Origin: Manis javanica | Taxonomy: Eukaryota > Chordata > Mammalia > Pholidota > Manidae | NCBI RefSeq assembly: GCF_040802235.1 | Contig: NC_133170.1 | Span: 1,627,001-1,691,000, forward strand | Direction of reading: 5' to 3' | DNA length: 64,000 nt | Part shown: piece after piece, positions 14,945 to 27,059 of the stretch | Numbering within the stretch: the first letter of the stretch is position 1 | Layout: every line of letters begins with the position of its first letter | Translations under genes and position numbers: made by a program | The notes under the pieces: generated by a model | The model's input: only the letters and a program-made list of their open reading frames with translations | The model's database searches: none | What the model was told of the DNA's origin: nothing

Positions 14945-15015
14945 AAAAGTGCCTGACAATTGCTTGTCATCATGTAAGACATTCAGTAAGCACTCAGGTA
15001 AGATTTGTTGAATAA
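14945..15015 (+). mobile_element. L2-like 3' end fragment
   Basis: The phrase 'gtgcctgacaatt... cattcagtaagcactcagg... tttgttgaataa' is a mutated form of the L2 3' terminus. Confidence 0.5.
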
Positions 15016-15755
15016 GGAATTAGTCTGAGACGGTCTAGAGGAGTTACTGCCTCTCACCAAGGTAAAGCTTCCAGAATCTTGTCTTGCCTCAGGGAGAGAC
15101 TGTGTCTCAGGACTTAAAAATGAGTGTCCAGGATCTAGAAACCAGCCTAGGACCTACGTGGTCTGGAATTTTGCTTACTGACCTTCATCTCCAGATACCT
15201 GTTCTCACGTCTATGCATTGCCACCTGGGCGGGCCCCAGACGTGGTGTCTCAGCTGTGGCTCTGAATCGGTATCTGTCTGCTGCCCGTCTTCCCAGTTCT
15301 GTTCTAGGAATGCCTCTGCCACCTCCCGTCAGAACGCCAAGCCTACTCAGCTCTGTGTTGGTTTTCTAAGCCTCTTACAACCAGCTGGGTGTTGAGGTGG
15401 AAGCTCTGCATCAATAGTAAGAACAAAATCTAGTCATCAAAAGCAGCACCGCATTTAGAGCCGAGGTGTCATTAGGTGACTTAGAACTCATGCCCAGTGC
15501 CCTGGACTAGGACGGACATCTTCCGGCCTCAGCTCGAGGCTGACTCCAGTTGTGGCTGGCCGGTGTCCACGGAGTGGGCAGTCGTGAGAAGTAGGCTGTG
15601 CAGATGGAGATAAGCTGTGTATGGGGATCTTATTTTTTCCTTTGGATCAGTCTTGCTTGAGGTGCAGCCAAACGTGGCGTCCCCAGGTCCGAACAGAGGG
15701 GAGCTCCCGGACCGTTTGTCTAAGCCCCGTGACTTGTGTCTTTCTGCGAGGTTTA

Positions 15756-15781
15756 CCCCCCCCCCCGACCACCACCACCGT
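15756..15781 (+). repeat. Poly-C (C11) with short (ACC)n
   Basis: Eleven Cs (15756-15766) are followed by ACC triplets. This is a simple low-complexity tract. Confidence 0.9.
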
Positions 15782-16305
15782 CATCTTCTTATATTGAGCA
15801 ATACTTCTACATTTTAGATTAATAATCAAGGGTCAAGGTGATTTTTAGATAGTTTGCATTTGTTTTAAGTGTTTTAAATCTCTTTGATTTCAAAAGAGTG
15901 ACCCTACAAAACACTTACCATGGGTGTGTAGAGGTTTGAAAGCTGAATCTTAATATATAGATTCTGTTGACCAGATGATTTCTAAATTTCAACAGATCAG
16001 GAATGCATAATTGTCAATTCTATTAATTCGCACCGAATATTCTCTATACTGTTTAGTATTTTTCTTATTTTCTGTATCAAACATAGATGGCTTCATTTTT
16101 TTAAAAACTTATTTAAAAATAATTCTCATAAATTTTCCTGATTTGGGGGCTACGTCTCCTCTGGATTTCTCTACCCAGGAAACCATTGCACTAGTATCTG
16201 CCAAGGCAAAGGTGAAGGGTTTTGTTATAAGGAACTGTGTGGATCCAGTCACTCAGGTGTTCTTGAAAGCCTTGCATCTGCCGTCAGCACGCGCATGACC
16301 TCACA
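15782..16305. other. AT-rich unique sequence, no gene recognised
   Basis: No gene, RNA or repeat was recognised. The short open frame 16011-16298 has no family match. Confidence 0.5.
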
Positions 16306-16309
16306 GGAA

Positions 16310-16480
16310 GAGGGACCCCGGGAATTATTGAATCTTATTCCCTCATTTTGCTGCTGAGACTCAGGAAAGAGAACCGATGCAGCCAGGACAACACATTCTC
16401 TTAGCTCATGGCAAAAACGGGAATAAGAGCCAGAATGCGAGGCTCCTGTCTTAGGACACTTCTGTTATAACCAGCTGCCT
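16310..16480 (-). mobile_element. MIR SINE, antisense
   Basis: Contains the MIR complement 'ttattccctcattttgctgctgag', then a block matching 'agccagaatgcgaggctcctg'. The tRNA-derived SINE is oriented right to left. Confidence 0.55.
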
Positions 16481-17500
16481 CTTTAATTAGCTATAAAATA
16501 ATAAAAGGTCACTTTTGAAATAAAAGTTGTAAGTGAAAGATTCTTTATTTTACCCCAGATATTTAAATATACCTGTGATGCATTATGATATAAAATCCCA
16601 GTTTTATATGTAGGATATTAGAGAAAATTTCCCTTAACATTAGTGCTTGATTTGAGTGCTAAGCAAGGTAGCATGTAACTTTAAGTCAGTATAATGTTCT
16701 AATAATATATGATTGTAAATCTTTTCAACCAGTGAGCATTTTCTGGACATTCCTTCTTGCTGGGCACTGTCCCGGCTTCCAGGGAAAATGACTGCGGAGG
16801 TTGAAGATGATCAAAGAGAAGTGAAGGACATGGTCTTTATTAAATGAGACCTTCAGTTAGAAGTGGGGGGTGGTGGGGAATGTGAACAAATAAAACAACT
16901 TGCTTACTGATTTTTCAGCTCTTCCCAACTAAGATCTGGTGAGAGAGGGAACCGTCCTTAAATTCTCTCTCTTTCACGCGAATCCCATCCTAGGTATAAA
17001 CGTTATGCCTCTATCTCAAAACAGTTACAGAGTCTGATCACGTCTTCCCATCTCCGCCTCATGTAATAACGAATCCAACCCCGTTTTTGGATGTTTGATG
17101 CTCAGTTTTAAGCTCTCCTCCTCCCTCCCCCTGTGCCCTGAACTGGGAAAGCTGAGGGGAGAGCCCCGCCTGCCACTGGTCCGGGGGAGGCACAGCCCTG
17201 CAAGGACCCTCAGTGCAGTCCCACTTCTGGGTCCCTTGAGAGGTCTGTCCTGTTCTCACCAAAAGCCTCCTTACATGAGGCTGGGTTTCTGCCTTCTCGG
17301 CATGTGTGCATCTGAGGGACGCCACCCGTCTCGACATCGGAACCCAGTTTTGGATGGAGGTGCATTCGGCTTCTGTGCAGGGGCCACGGCACTTGTCCTG
17401 ATGGCTAAGCTACTGTCCCCCTGCCTGGACGACCACGATGGCCTTCTGTGTCCCCCCTCCAGCCCTTGTCCCACTTTTGTGTCCTTCCATAGGGCAGCCA
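16481..17500. other. Unique sequence, no gene recognised
   Basis: AT-rich on the left and GC-rich from about 17100. The open frame 17095-17547 (150 codons) partly overlaps the following L2 element and shows no domain. Confidence 0.5.
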
Positions 17501-17504
17501 GGAT

Positions 17505-18095
17505 GGCAACTGTAAATGTAAGTCATCTCATGTCACTGCCCCTCTAAGGCCTCCAGTGGATCCATTCACGGTGAGAGCCGGTCCTTCCTGCGGACAGCGA
17601 GGCCGAGCCGCCCTCCCCCCTAGGGTCAGGGCCATCTCTCACCGTCCTGCCCTCTCCCCTTTGTCCCCACGCTCTGGCTGCCTGCAGCCGCCTCTCTTGC
17701 TCCCTGGACTTGGAAGGCTGCTCCCCTCACCCTCCTTTGGTGTCCCCTGCCGGACTCTGGTCCTCGGCTAGTCCTCCAGGGGTCCAGGAGGCTGGTGCCC
17801 GCATTTCCCCTGTTTCTGCTCAAGGATCCCCTTACCCCTGGGCCTCTTCTGATCACTGCAGGCAGTGACCTTGCCCTCTGACACGCTCGTCTCCATTCCC
17901 TGCTTATTCTTTCCTTATCACCTTGGCCACCACACACCCACCCCTGCAACATATTACATATTATGATATATAAGGATCATCTGTTTTCAAGTCGAAGTTA
18001 AGCTCCCTGAAGGCAGGGACTGTGTTTTGTCCATTGTTATGTCCCCAGTACTTCTTGGTGCCCAGCATAGAGTGAGTCCTCGATATTTGTCAAGG
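17505..18095 (+). mobile_element. L2 LINE 3' region, sense
   Basis: Follows the L2 3' consensus in order: 'catctcatgtcactgcccct', 'ggcctccagtggatcc', a stretch ending 'cttattctttccttatcac', then 'gaaggcagggactgtgtttt' and 'tatgtccccagtacttctt', finishing at the terminal 'cccagcatagagtgagtcc'. It is an ancient copy. Confidence 0.8.
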
Positions 18096-18126
18096 TACAC
18101 ATGCACACACACACGCACACACACAG
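18092..18126 (+). repeat. Imperfect (CA)n tract
   Basis: A short CA-rich tract with G interruptions lies just after the L2 3' end. Confidence 0.85.
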
Positions 18127-18129
18127 CCG

Positions 18130-20230
18130 ATTAGCTAACCTTGCCTTCTGTCTGTACACACACAGGTATACGATGAACATCCACAGTCTTCCCTTATTCT
18201 CAGTTGAGACCTCCATCCTCCCCGGGGTGCAGACACGCAGGAATATGCAGGCTCAGAGAGTTAGTAAAAGAGAACTTTGTTTTGTTTCCTGATCTTATTC
18301 CAGTCATACTTTGGCTACAAAAACTTTTAGTTGGCCTGCCATTTCTGCCGGGACTATGAGGCCGCATCTTCACCTGAGAGAGCCCTGGGCCTTGCGTGTT
18401 CAGGTGGACGGAGACGGGGATTCCGGAGGCATCTGGGCCTTGTGGACGTCAGGCACCATGGTAATCAAATGGCAGAATTATTCTGCCAGGCACTTTCTGA
18501 AGTTCCCCGTGTTCTCTGCAGTCCTGTGCCCTGTGGTTTCCACATGGAGGGCGAGTGGGCAGGACACTGCTCGGGAAGCTGCGGGTCCCTCTGTGCCCCA
18601 GAGCTGACTGGGCACGGCCGCCCTCCGGAGGCCGTGGGGGCTCCGGGTTTGCACCCCCCACAGGAATGAACAGGACCAGGGGCTCAGTGGGGCGCAGCCC
18701 CCCCACATCGTCCACCAAGCGAGTTGTGCCTGCAGAAAGCTGGACGCAACGAGGGGCTTGTGCAACATCCACATTTTTACTTCTTGGCCTTCTACATATT
18801 TCTTTTGTTAAATCATCATTTTAATAACCATATCTCTAAGTATACTTAAGTGCAAGGATCAAGGGTGTGGGATACCCTCAGGGCCCACAGAGCTTTGACC
18901 CTATTGCATCTTGACCTTGTGGCCATTTGGGCACGGATGTGCGGTGGAACCTGGCCTCCCAGCCTGCGTGCCTCTGAGCGTGGTGTCTGCGCTGTGGCCC
19001 TGCCTTGTTCGTCCCTCCCTTTATGCCACCTCACCTCCCACGCCATGTGTCCTTTTACTTCTCCCATTCTTACCACGTTTACTGTGGCCTTGCATTTTAG
19101 TCACTTTTACAGGCTGGTTTTCCCAAGTGTCAGCTGTTTGAAGGCAAGGAAGATACTTTGTGTCATTGCCTTAGCCTTGGGCCAAGTCCTTCCCCAGGAA
19201 TCAGAGGGTCTGGATGCAATTTAGAATCTAGCTGCTTAGCGTCAGTCAGAAGAACCCTGGGTTTCTTGGCTGCACCCCAAGCTTCTAAGAACTAGCCTAA
19301 AAAATATAAACAGGATAATAATCTTCAGCCTCTGCCTTGATGTCAAAGTAGCTCATAGCAGGGGCAGTGAGGACCGAGACCTCTAACAGTGGTGTCCAGA
19401 CCCCACAGTTCACTCTGGTCCCATCAGAAACTTCTAGTCAGTGGGGTCCAGCCAGCACCCTATCAGGACAGGCAGTGGTCTGTTCTCACCATAGTATTGG
19501 ATTCACAATATATTTAGTATCCTAGTAAATTCCTGGTACATTTATATTTTGTGCTTATGGAATCTGTTCATCTGCAATAATGCCTCTTTTCCTGTAGTCT
19601 TACGGTGTCTGGTGAGGATCCCATCACTGTTAGTTTAGTGTTTTTAAGGTAGATTTCTTTCCTACCTTGTGTTTGCGATCTTGTGTCCGATGCATATTTC
19701 TAGTAAGCGGCATATCCTTGCTTTTTCCTTTTATGTCCATTAAGAAAACTTACAACTCTGTAACAAAAATAATCACTTTTTCCCAGGTTAGTGGTGCTAC
19801 GACCTCAGGATCTTTGCTCCCCCTTCCCCTGCCCCTCGCATATTCTCTGTCACCCGTTTCTGTGAAGGGCATCACCCCATCGTCCTCCGGCATCCATTGC
19901 TCCTCTGCGGCATCAGCGCGGCTGAAGTACGGCCCTGGCTGTCCACATGGTTCTCTTTGTTCGTGAGCCTTTGATATGAGGGGCCTATGTGTGGTTTACT
20001 GTGTATTGGGGTCTGTAGCAATTCTTAAATGAGTGGCTCATGGCTTTGATCAGTTTTGAAAAAAATCTTGTCTATCATCTATTTAAATGTTTTTAGCACA
20101 AGGCAGCTCAGTGGTGGAATTCTTGCTGTTCTCTCAGTCCTTTCCTACTGAAACCTCATAACATAATGTTGCCTTTAAACCGTTCAGTGCCATCCCAAGG
20201 TAGCCCATTGCTCCTGAAAAGAGAGAGATG
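18130..20230. other. Unique sequence, no gene recognised
   Basis: GC-rich at 18.3-19.1 kb with many shadow frames on both strands. A weak L2-like text ('gaaggcaaggaagatactttgtg') lies near 19140-19165. No gene signature. Confidence 0.5.
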
Positions 20231-20234
20231 CAAT

Positions 20235-20450
20235 AGTAGCCATGGCGATGGCCACAGTCACAGCAAGGCCAGTCACTGGCTGTGGACGGCTCGCTTTGCG
20301 GCAGCGGCCGGTGTGAAGGAAGTCATGTGGATCATCACTGCTTCACAGGGCTGTGGTTATCCTCTGATTACGGATGAAGAAAGTGAGCTTTAGAGCATAA
20401 ATAACTCAAATTCATCCAGCCTGACAGTAGGAGAGCCTGGTCTCTGTCCT
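20235..20450 (-). mobile_element. MIR SINE, antisense
   Basis: Contains the complement of MIR: 'cagggctgtggttatcctc', then 'ttacggatgaagaaagtgag' and 'cctgacagtaggagagcctgg'. Moderately diverged. Confidence 0.6.
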
Positions 20451-21605
20451 TCCCGGGCACCTCGGGGGGCAGAATGGAGCTCCGAGAAGTCCGGGGGCCT
20501 CCTTGGGGCCTCTTTGCGGTGGGAGAGGACTGAAGGGCTGCAGCCCGGAGCCCCCACAGTGAGGGGGGCGCAGGTGAGACCTGGGACTGAAGAGCATGTG
20601 CCCCGCCCCCTCTGTGCCGAGTTCCATGTTCCCAGCACTTCCTACCACCCTACACTGTGCCAGGGGGCATAGTAAGGCTCTTCTCTGCAACCATGACCCC
20701 ATATTTCTTCCTCTCTCTGTTTCCTAACTCCTATTCTGAGCCCCAGTCTTAGTTTCAGCTGCTAAAGTTTTTAATGATCACTAATAGAACTAAAGCTACA
20801 GGAGGCCTTGGAGAATTGATGAGGAAACCCCTGTGTGATAGAAGGTGGGGCAGCAGGGAGGGCTTCAGGGCTCACTGGAGGTGAGGCCCTGCTCAGCTCT
20901 GCTCCCCGGGCACAGGCCCCCTCGCTGACAGGTGGCGTAAGGTATGTTCTCTCTCTAGGGTACTTAAGGAAAATTCCTGAAGATGGAATGGCTCCCAGAC
21001 AGCAGGCTCAGAGGTTGCGTAAAGAGGCCCTCCCCTCGATCACACTGTTACCCTTAAAAAGCACTAACCTCTGCCTTGAGGAAATAAAATTCACTTTCTC
21101 ACATTCCACTATTACACAGAGTAGAATAGACAGGGTAAAGATTAAGGCTATAAAAAGTAAAATGTAGTATCTGCATGCCTGCTGATGGCTGTCACTGCCT
21201 ATCATTTAAATAATTACGTTTTCATTTTTAGTCATTCTGTTTTAAAATTTTAATGTATTGACAACTAACTAGAATATTTCCTGGAGGCCTTTCCTGGTGT
21301 GTGTGTGCATGTTTTAAGCCAAGTCATGTTTGTGCCCCAAAGTCACTAGAACTGATAGGAAAATAAAAGTACTACTCTGGACTCAAGGCCTAAAAGAGAC
21401 CAGGAGTTGTTAGGGGACATCTAACAGCCCTGGTCTTTTCTTTCCTTCTTTCTCTTTCTTCCCATGTTCATCAGAAGCATCTTCTGTGGCCAGTCGGGGG
21501 GATAGTTCTGAGGTGGGAGGAAAGGCAGCCCTCAATTCTTCGCTTCAGATTAGAGCAGAAGCACCCAAATCATCTCAGTTGTCATGTACTCAGTCAAAGG
21601 AAAGA
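20451..21605. other. Unique sequence, no gene recognised
   Basis: GC-rich to about 20.9 kb, then AT-rich. A pyrimidine tract (C/T only, about 30 bp) lies at 21434-21463. No domain is visible in the open frames. Confidence 0.5.
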
Positions 21606-21609
21606 ACAA

Positions 21610-22060
21610 TAGGATTTCAGTTAGGATTTTTAGTTGTAAGCAACAGAAATCAACGTTAGCAAACTTTAAGCAAAAAAAATTATTGTAAGGATTTTGGAAT
21701 CTCACAGAATCCTTGGAAAGAACAAAGAACCAGGCTTAGAAAACATACCAGAATCATGAAGCCTTGGGTGCAAGAAACAGTCTGGACCTGCCATTCGATC
21801 CCCTTAGAGCTTCTGTGCAGCCTCCACCAGGTGAGCGCTCCAGATGGCCACCGCGGCCTCGCTTCTCCCGCACGTCAGCTGCCCGGCTCTCTCAAGGTCC
21901 ACAGCCTGAGACGAGAACACCTGTCTGTCCTCGTCCAAGTCTCAAGAGGAGAGGGTGTCTCAGTCCTCCCATTTCCCAGTGGGAGATTCTGCATTTTCAC
22001 CAAATGGGAGAATCCCTATAATCAGAAGGGGTTCAACTTTTAGGGAGGCAAAGAACCTGT
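21610..22060 (+). repeat. Probable interspersed repeat, family not named
   Basis: Opens with 'gtaagcaacagaaatcaacg... aagcaaaaaaaattattgtaagg', a text typical of a widespread old mammalian repeat. The remainder is diverged. Confidence 0.35.
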
Positions 22061-22404
22061 TGTGAAGAGTCAACCATTTCCCAGTTCATTTAGCTGCTGG
22101 GCTAATTTCACGGCATCCTGTGAATTCATCAGACTTTCTATTCTCCTGGACTAACTGGCTAAATGATGAGTCTGGTTTGTCTAGAAGTCCTGGCCAAAGG
22201 GGACAGGGGTTTTCTATGGGAAATACACATGGGGGAATAGTCTCAATAATCAGAGTACTTCATTCTCAAAATGATTCCATGCCTGAATGGCCTTAAAATC
22301 TAGAGGAAAATGGAAGTGTTAACATCACAGCATTGGGAATTAGACCTGTTATGTATAATGTCTGTTAGTTGACTGGATACCTCCAAAGGCAGCTTCTGTT
22401 TGGT

Positions 22405-22575
22405 GTTTAGTTTTGCATCAGACTCTGTGCAAAGCTATGTATATGTTACCTACTTCCATTCCCACTATTATTATCTTTATTTTACAAACGACACAGGACT
22501 TGTAATGAGGTAAAGTGATTGGTTTGGGGCTGGAGGGCCAGAAAGTGGCAGCGCCCCCAGGATCCTGGTCCTCTG
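22405..22575 (-). mobile_element. MIR SINE, antisense
   Basis: Contains 'attattatctttattttaca', then 'gacacaggacttgtaatgagg' and 'ccagaaagtggcagcg', which is the MIR complement. Confidence 0.65.
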
Positions 22576-23084
22576 GAGGGAGCCGGGCGGCAGGTACTTC
22601 CTCAGACCTGCACTCGGCTCCGTGCGCCCAGGAAATGGCTGCTGCCACTTTTATTGCAACGTGATCATCTTTGAGCTAAGTTTTATTATTATCATCAAAA
22701 GAAATGCATCATGGAATGTAAACAGAGCAGAAACTAGAAGCTGTGTGTCTTCCTCTCCATCTGGATCTATTTCCTCACAGTCTCCCCACACCTTTATTTT
22801 TCCTCCTGCGGAGGCAGGGAAAGCTGGATGGAGGGACGGGATCGGCTGCAAGAGGGGCTTGGCCGGGGTCTGGGCCTGCAGGCAGCAGGGGGGAGTCCCC
22901 ACTTGCGTATCATTTACAAAGAGAGGCGTTCCCCGTACATAAGCCCGTTCCTAGACAGAAACTTAGCTTGGAAAAGAAGCCATGAATCCTAGAGAGCTTA
23001 AAAAGAAAAGAAAAAAAAGTTTACAGTTGCTAATTGGTTAATTAGTGCTTAATTCAAATGACTGTAAATGTGATCCCAGACGAA

Positions 23085-23395
23085 CAGCGGGGAACAAGAA
23101 GGGAACAGACGTCGGGGCTCGCCGTGGAGGGCCCGTGGCTGAGGGTCAGCAGGCGGCCGGCCCGCGGCGCCTCGTCCACCCTGGAGAGGCTGTGCGGGCC
23201 TCAGGCAGCACGTGAGAGGCAGAAGCCTGATAACTTAGTTCCTTTCATTTCTCTGCCCCCTCCGCCCCCCGCTCCGTTCCGTCTGCAGGGGAGGCTCAGA
23301 GCCGCCTGGTCGCCGCAGGGAGTGCGCACGCGCGCAGCCATTTGTTGCGTAGCATTTGCCGGGGCTCTGCTGTGCGCGCCGAGGGAAAGGCTGCG
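23085..23395. promoter_or_regulatory. CpG-rich patch (small CpG-island candidate)
   Basis: By eye this interval holds roughly 35 CpG dinucleotides in about 310 bp, including a run of alternating GCGC at 23324-23334. The flanks (for example 22970-23060) are AT-rich with almost none. No exon or known promoter was recognised. It could be an orphan CpG island, an unannotated RNA start or a GC-biased recombination spot. Confidence 0.45.
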
Positions 23396-24104
23396 AAAAA
23401 GCCACAGGCTTACATCCTCTCCCACCCCAAACAGGCCCCAAGGAAGCCCCAGGGCTCCTCTGAGCCCCATTCTGCCACCTGAGCTGCCTGGTTCCTGCCC
23501 TCATGCGCCTCCCGGTCTTGCCCAGGAATGAACTTTCATTCGGTGATGACATAACCATCTTCGTGACGTTTGCCCTGAAGATAAAGGGACAACCACTCGG
23601 GCTCCAAGGCGTGGGAAGGAAGGGCGTGCAGGACTGGAAATCGGCTCCCGTTTCTTCTTCCTTCCTCTTTCCTCAGCCCACACCTGCCATAATCCAGCAA
23701 GAAATGAAGACCACGTGTCCATGACCAGGAAACGAATGAAGAGGCATCGGTAGTGTTTGCAGAAATCAAGGGCACCTCGCCTCGCTCAGACTCAGACCGA
23801 AGCCTCCAGGAAAGCTGGTGAGGCCTTCCGCCCAGTGGTCCCACAGGGCACGGGCGCGAGGCCAGTCCCTTCCAGGGGTCTCATTCCCAGGGAGGGTGTC
23901 CCTAAAATAGGCCAGCAAGGGATGTTCGAGACAGCAAAGGCTCTCTAATGGCTAAAGGATAATGGGGTTGCATAGTTTCCTTATATTCTCTGTGTCCTTA
24001 AGTCTCCGTGTGGCTTTTTTGGTCCTGAGCTTTGAAGGGTGTTCACATCATAAACAGAGAGGCATGTAAGAACCACCTAATACTTCCCGGCAGCTGAAAA
24101 CTCT

Positions 24105-24240
24105 TCTTAATAGTAGCTAACATTCATTAAGGACTTACACACCCAACGCATTTCAAGCCTGATCCTTTGGAGGCATTATTATCCTGCTTCATGCTGTAGT
24201 CAAGCCAGGACTCGGGGGTCTGAAATTCAGTTCAGTTCCT
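24105..24240 (-). mobile_element. MIR SINE, antisense
   Basis: Contains 'aatagtagctaacattcatta', then 'cattattatcctgcttcat' and 'aagccaggactcgggggtct', matching the MIR complement. Confidence 0.7.
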
Positions 24241-25695
24241 AAGAGCTTGAATACTACATTTGACACAGAATACTTCAAATCAGGATCTCAAAATCATATT
24301 ACATTTCAGGGCAATGCTTTTTACTCTGCCACCTGGGGAAAGTTATTCAGCCCCTGCGTGATGGTTCTTACAGTGCAAGGGCTCAACTTACAAACTCCAA
24401 GATCTTTTCCAGTTGCGCCATTTTTCTAATGCCACCCGATGAATCCTGCCTTCTCCCTGGGAGAGGGTGACGGTCAGGACCAGTTCAAAAGCATTTGCTG
24501 CCTTATTTGGGAGAATACGTGGCCAGAAAGAAAGAAGCAGATTTTAATGACACCTAGACTGAAGCAGTATTTAGTTTCATTTTTTTCCCCAAAAAATGTT
24601 TTCTAATTCCCCATGGGTGTTCTTTATACCTGGTTAGATAGGAATTTCAGAAATGAAACTCGAGTCCTTTCCAGTGAATCTAAAATGAAATCCTAATGAG
24701 AGTGTGCTCTGTTTATGTAGGGTGTGAGTTGGGCGGGGGACAATTTCCCTACCACATTTGCAGTGAGCTTTTGAAAAATGGCAATTTAGATAAGGCTTGT
24801 CAGTCTGCTCACAATGGCTAGAATTCAACCCTCAGAAAGTTGGAAATGAGTATTGTCCTCTCAACCAGAGCATAGGACCAAGCTCGATTTTCTGCCCCTC
24901 CTGGATTCCTATGCAATCATTTAAAAAAAAACAATCTTTATAGTGACTCTTGCAAATGTCTCTGCCTCCAAATAGAGAATAATAAACTATTCCAGGCCTC
25001 CACAGAGAGCCGTGAGGACTCATTTTTTTTTGTGAATGTTAATCAATGATAGGCATGGATATCTGCAAAGTAGGGCTTCTCTCCAATCTAAAATTGGCCA
25101 GGTCACTGACTGAGGTCTGAGTGAGCCTTGCAGCTAGAGTTTGGCATGTAATTCGGTGCCTTTGTTCCCTTTGCATTAATCCAGACCTTGGCCAGAACTA
25201 GAGGGCTCTCCGCAGAGACGGTGCCTCTAATGATCTATTTACATTCTGACCATGCTCTCTAATTACGTAAATATTCAATCACCTCTATGCTGGCTTGACT
25301 CTTAAGATATTGAGAACATTTTCTATATATAACATTTGGCAAAGTTTCCTGGTCTGTATGCATTAAATGCTACAAGAAAATATGTGCTGTGGGGAAAACA
25401 GAATCAAGCCGAGAGCTTTCCAATAATTCATCATTCTTCCAAGGTGAAAAACCCAGCCCTCACCCTTCGAGCACAACCCATACACCTCACAATGTCAAGA
25501 TTTCTTTTGCAAGAGCCGGACGTGCCGTCAGACTGTCCATTTCTTCGAGTGTGTAGTGGCTGTGAAGTTGCACATGAGGTACCGCGCATCTTGACTGTTC
25601 TGGGCCAGATGTGCCCCCCTGGGTGTCACTGTACCCACAGGGAGCAGGTTGGGGTGGTCACATCTTCTTGTGTGCGATCCCAGGAGGAGGGAAGC
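24241..25695. other. AT-rich unique sequence, no gene recognised
   Basis: Noncoding by appearance. The 197-codon frame beginning at 25336 runs into the repeat at 25.7 kb and shows no domain. Confidence 0.5.
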
Positions 25696-25699
25696 AAGC

Positions 25700-26000
25700 C
25701 TGAGCGAGCTCTGATTGCCTCTCCTCATTGCACCCTAGCTCTCGCTTCCCCAAACCCTCTGATCTCCATCTCCAGAGACTCCCCCACTCCACCCCCCTCT
25801 GCATGGCAGCTGCGATGGCTTCCTTGCTCTCCTCTTCATAAGGACATTGGTCATATTGATGAGGGGTTCACACTCCAGGATGGCCTCATCTTAACTGATT
25901 GCATCTGTGATGGCCCCATATCCAATTAAGGACACGTTTTGAGCTACTGGGGGTCAGGACTTCTGCATAGGAACTTTTAGGGGATACAATTCAACCCATA
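25700..26000 (+). repeat. Old mammalian interspersed repeat, 3' part
   Basis: Contains 'ataaggacattggtcatatt', then 'gatggcctcatcttaactg', 'gagctactgggggtcagga' and the ending 'acaattcaacccatagca'. This is a common mammalian repeat whose 5' part resembles the copy at 44.7 kb. Family name uncertain, possibly LTR-derived. Confidence 0.55.
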
Positions 26001-26987
26001 GCACCTTCCTTCAAAACCTGGAACCAATGTAATTCCCTCTAAAATGCTTGCCCGACGATCTTAGTGGGAGTCCCTCTTCGTCTGTGTCCCCACAGTGCCT
26101 GCGTCTATCTGTCAGCGCTCTTCTTTCTGTAGCACCTGTTTCACTAGCTCATTCACTTACCTTCCCTGCCTAAGGGTGCGTGCTGCGTGTTTGGGAACAT
26201 GCGGTAAATAGAACGTACCTTCTGCCGTCACGAAGCGCCTAGATTCATAGGAGTAAGAATCTCAACTCCAGAAGGGTGGCGATTTTCATCTCTTGGAAGA
26301 TAGTGAGTAAATTCTGGTTGAATTCAATAATTACTCTTCAGTGTAATATTGTCATGATAGATACATATGAAGGAACAATGAGTAATAAAGGAGAATGTTT
26401 CATCTGGAAAGATCAATAGACATTTGACCGACCAAGTGGGGAACAATGGAGATTTCAAGCAGAGGCGGCAGTAGTTCGGGGAGCATGGAAGGGCAAATTG
26501 TAGTGGAACACTGCCAGCAGCTGTGGGCACCTGCAGTACAGGAGTGGGGTGCAAGGTGCAGGGGTCAGGGGTCACAGCCCGAGTGTGTGCCAAGTCATGA
26601 TCAGGAACGCAGGTGGCACCGGGTGTTGAGTGCAATTCTCGTTCCCTCCAAATCTGCTTGAAGCCCCCAAACTGAGGGCAATTGATGTCAAGAGGAGCGG
26701 CAGATGCCTTATTAGGTCTTATGGAGTCCAAAGCAGGCCTCCCCTTCCCCAGCCCCCCTCTGGCTTGTACAAGAGTTTGGTCTGTTGAGGAGTCATTGCC
26801 AGGGGCAGTGGGCCTGAGGGCTGGAGGGGGTTCTCACCTTCCCGGCTGCTTCCCCCTGCGTCTCTGACGGGGAGAGAGGCGTGCAGAGAGCCTGAGGATG
26901 CCAGCGTTTCATGGGCACGTTTGTGCTCTTCAGCTGCAGACTCTCGAGGCCCTTCCCGGGCAGCCGCCAGCCTGGGGCAACCCCTCG
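26001..26987. other. Unique sequence, no gene recognised
   Basis: No named element. Open frames across 26324-27335 on the minus strand have low-complexity composition and are not credible genes. Confidence 0.5.
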
Positions 26988-27056
26988 GGCCATTTGCCCG
27001 GACCCAGAGGCCGTTTGCCCGGACCCAGAGGCCGTTTGCCTGGACCCAGAGGCCGC
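26988..27056 (+). repeat. 21-bp minisatellite, about 3.2 copies
   Basis: The unit GGACCCAGAGGCCGTTTGCCC repeats with one C/T change in the third copy. Because 21 is divisible by 3, each frame reads a repeated heptapeptide, which lengthens chance open frames on both strands. Confidence 0.9.
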
Positions 27057-27059
27057 CTG

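Noticed and set aside
25336-25929. 197-codon plus-strand open frame
   Set aside because: Its second half is an interspersed repeat and its first half shows no family.
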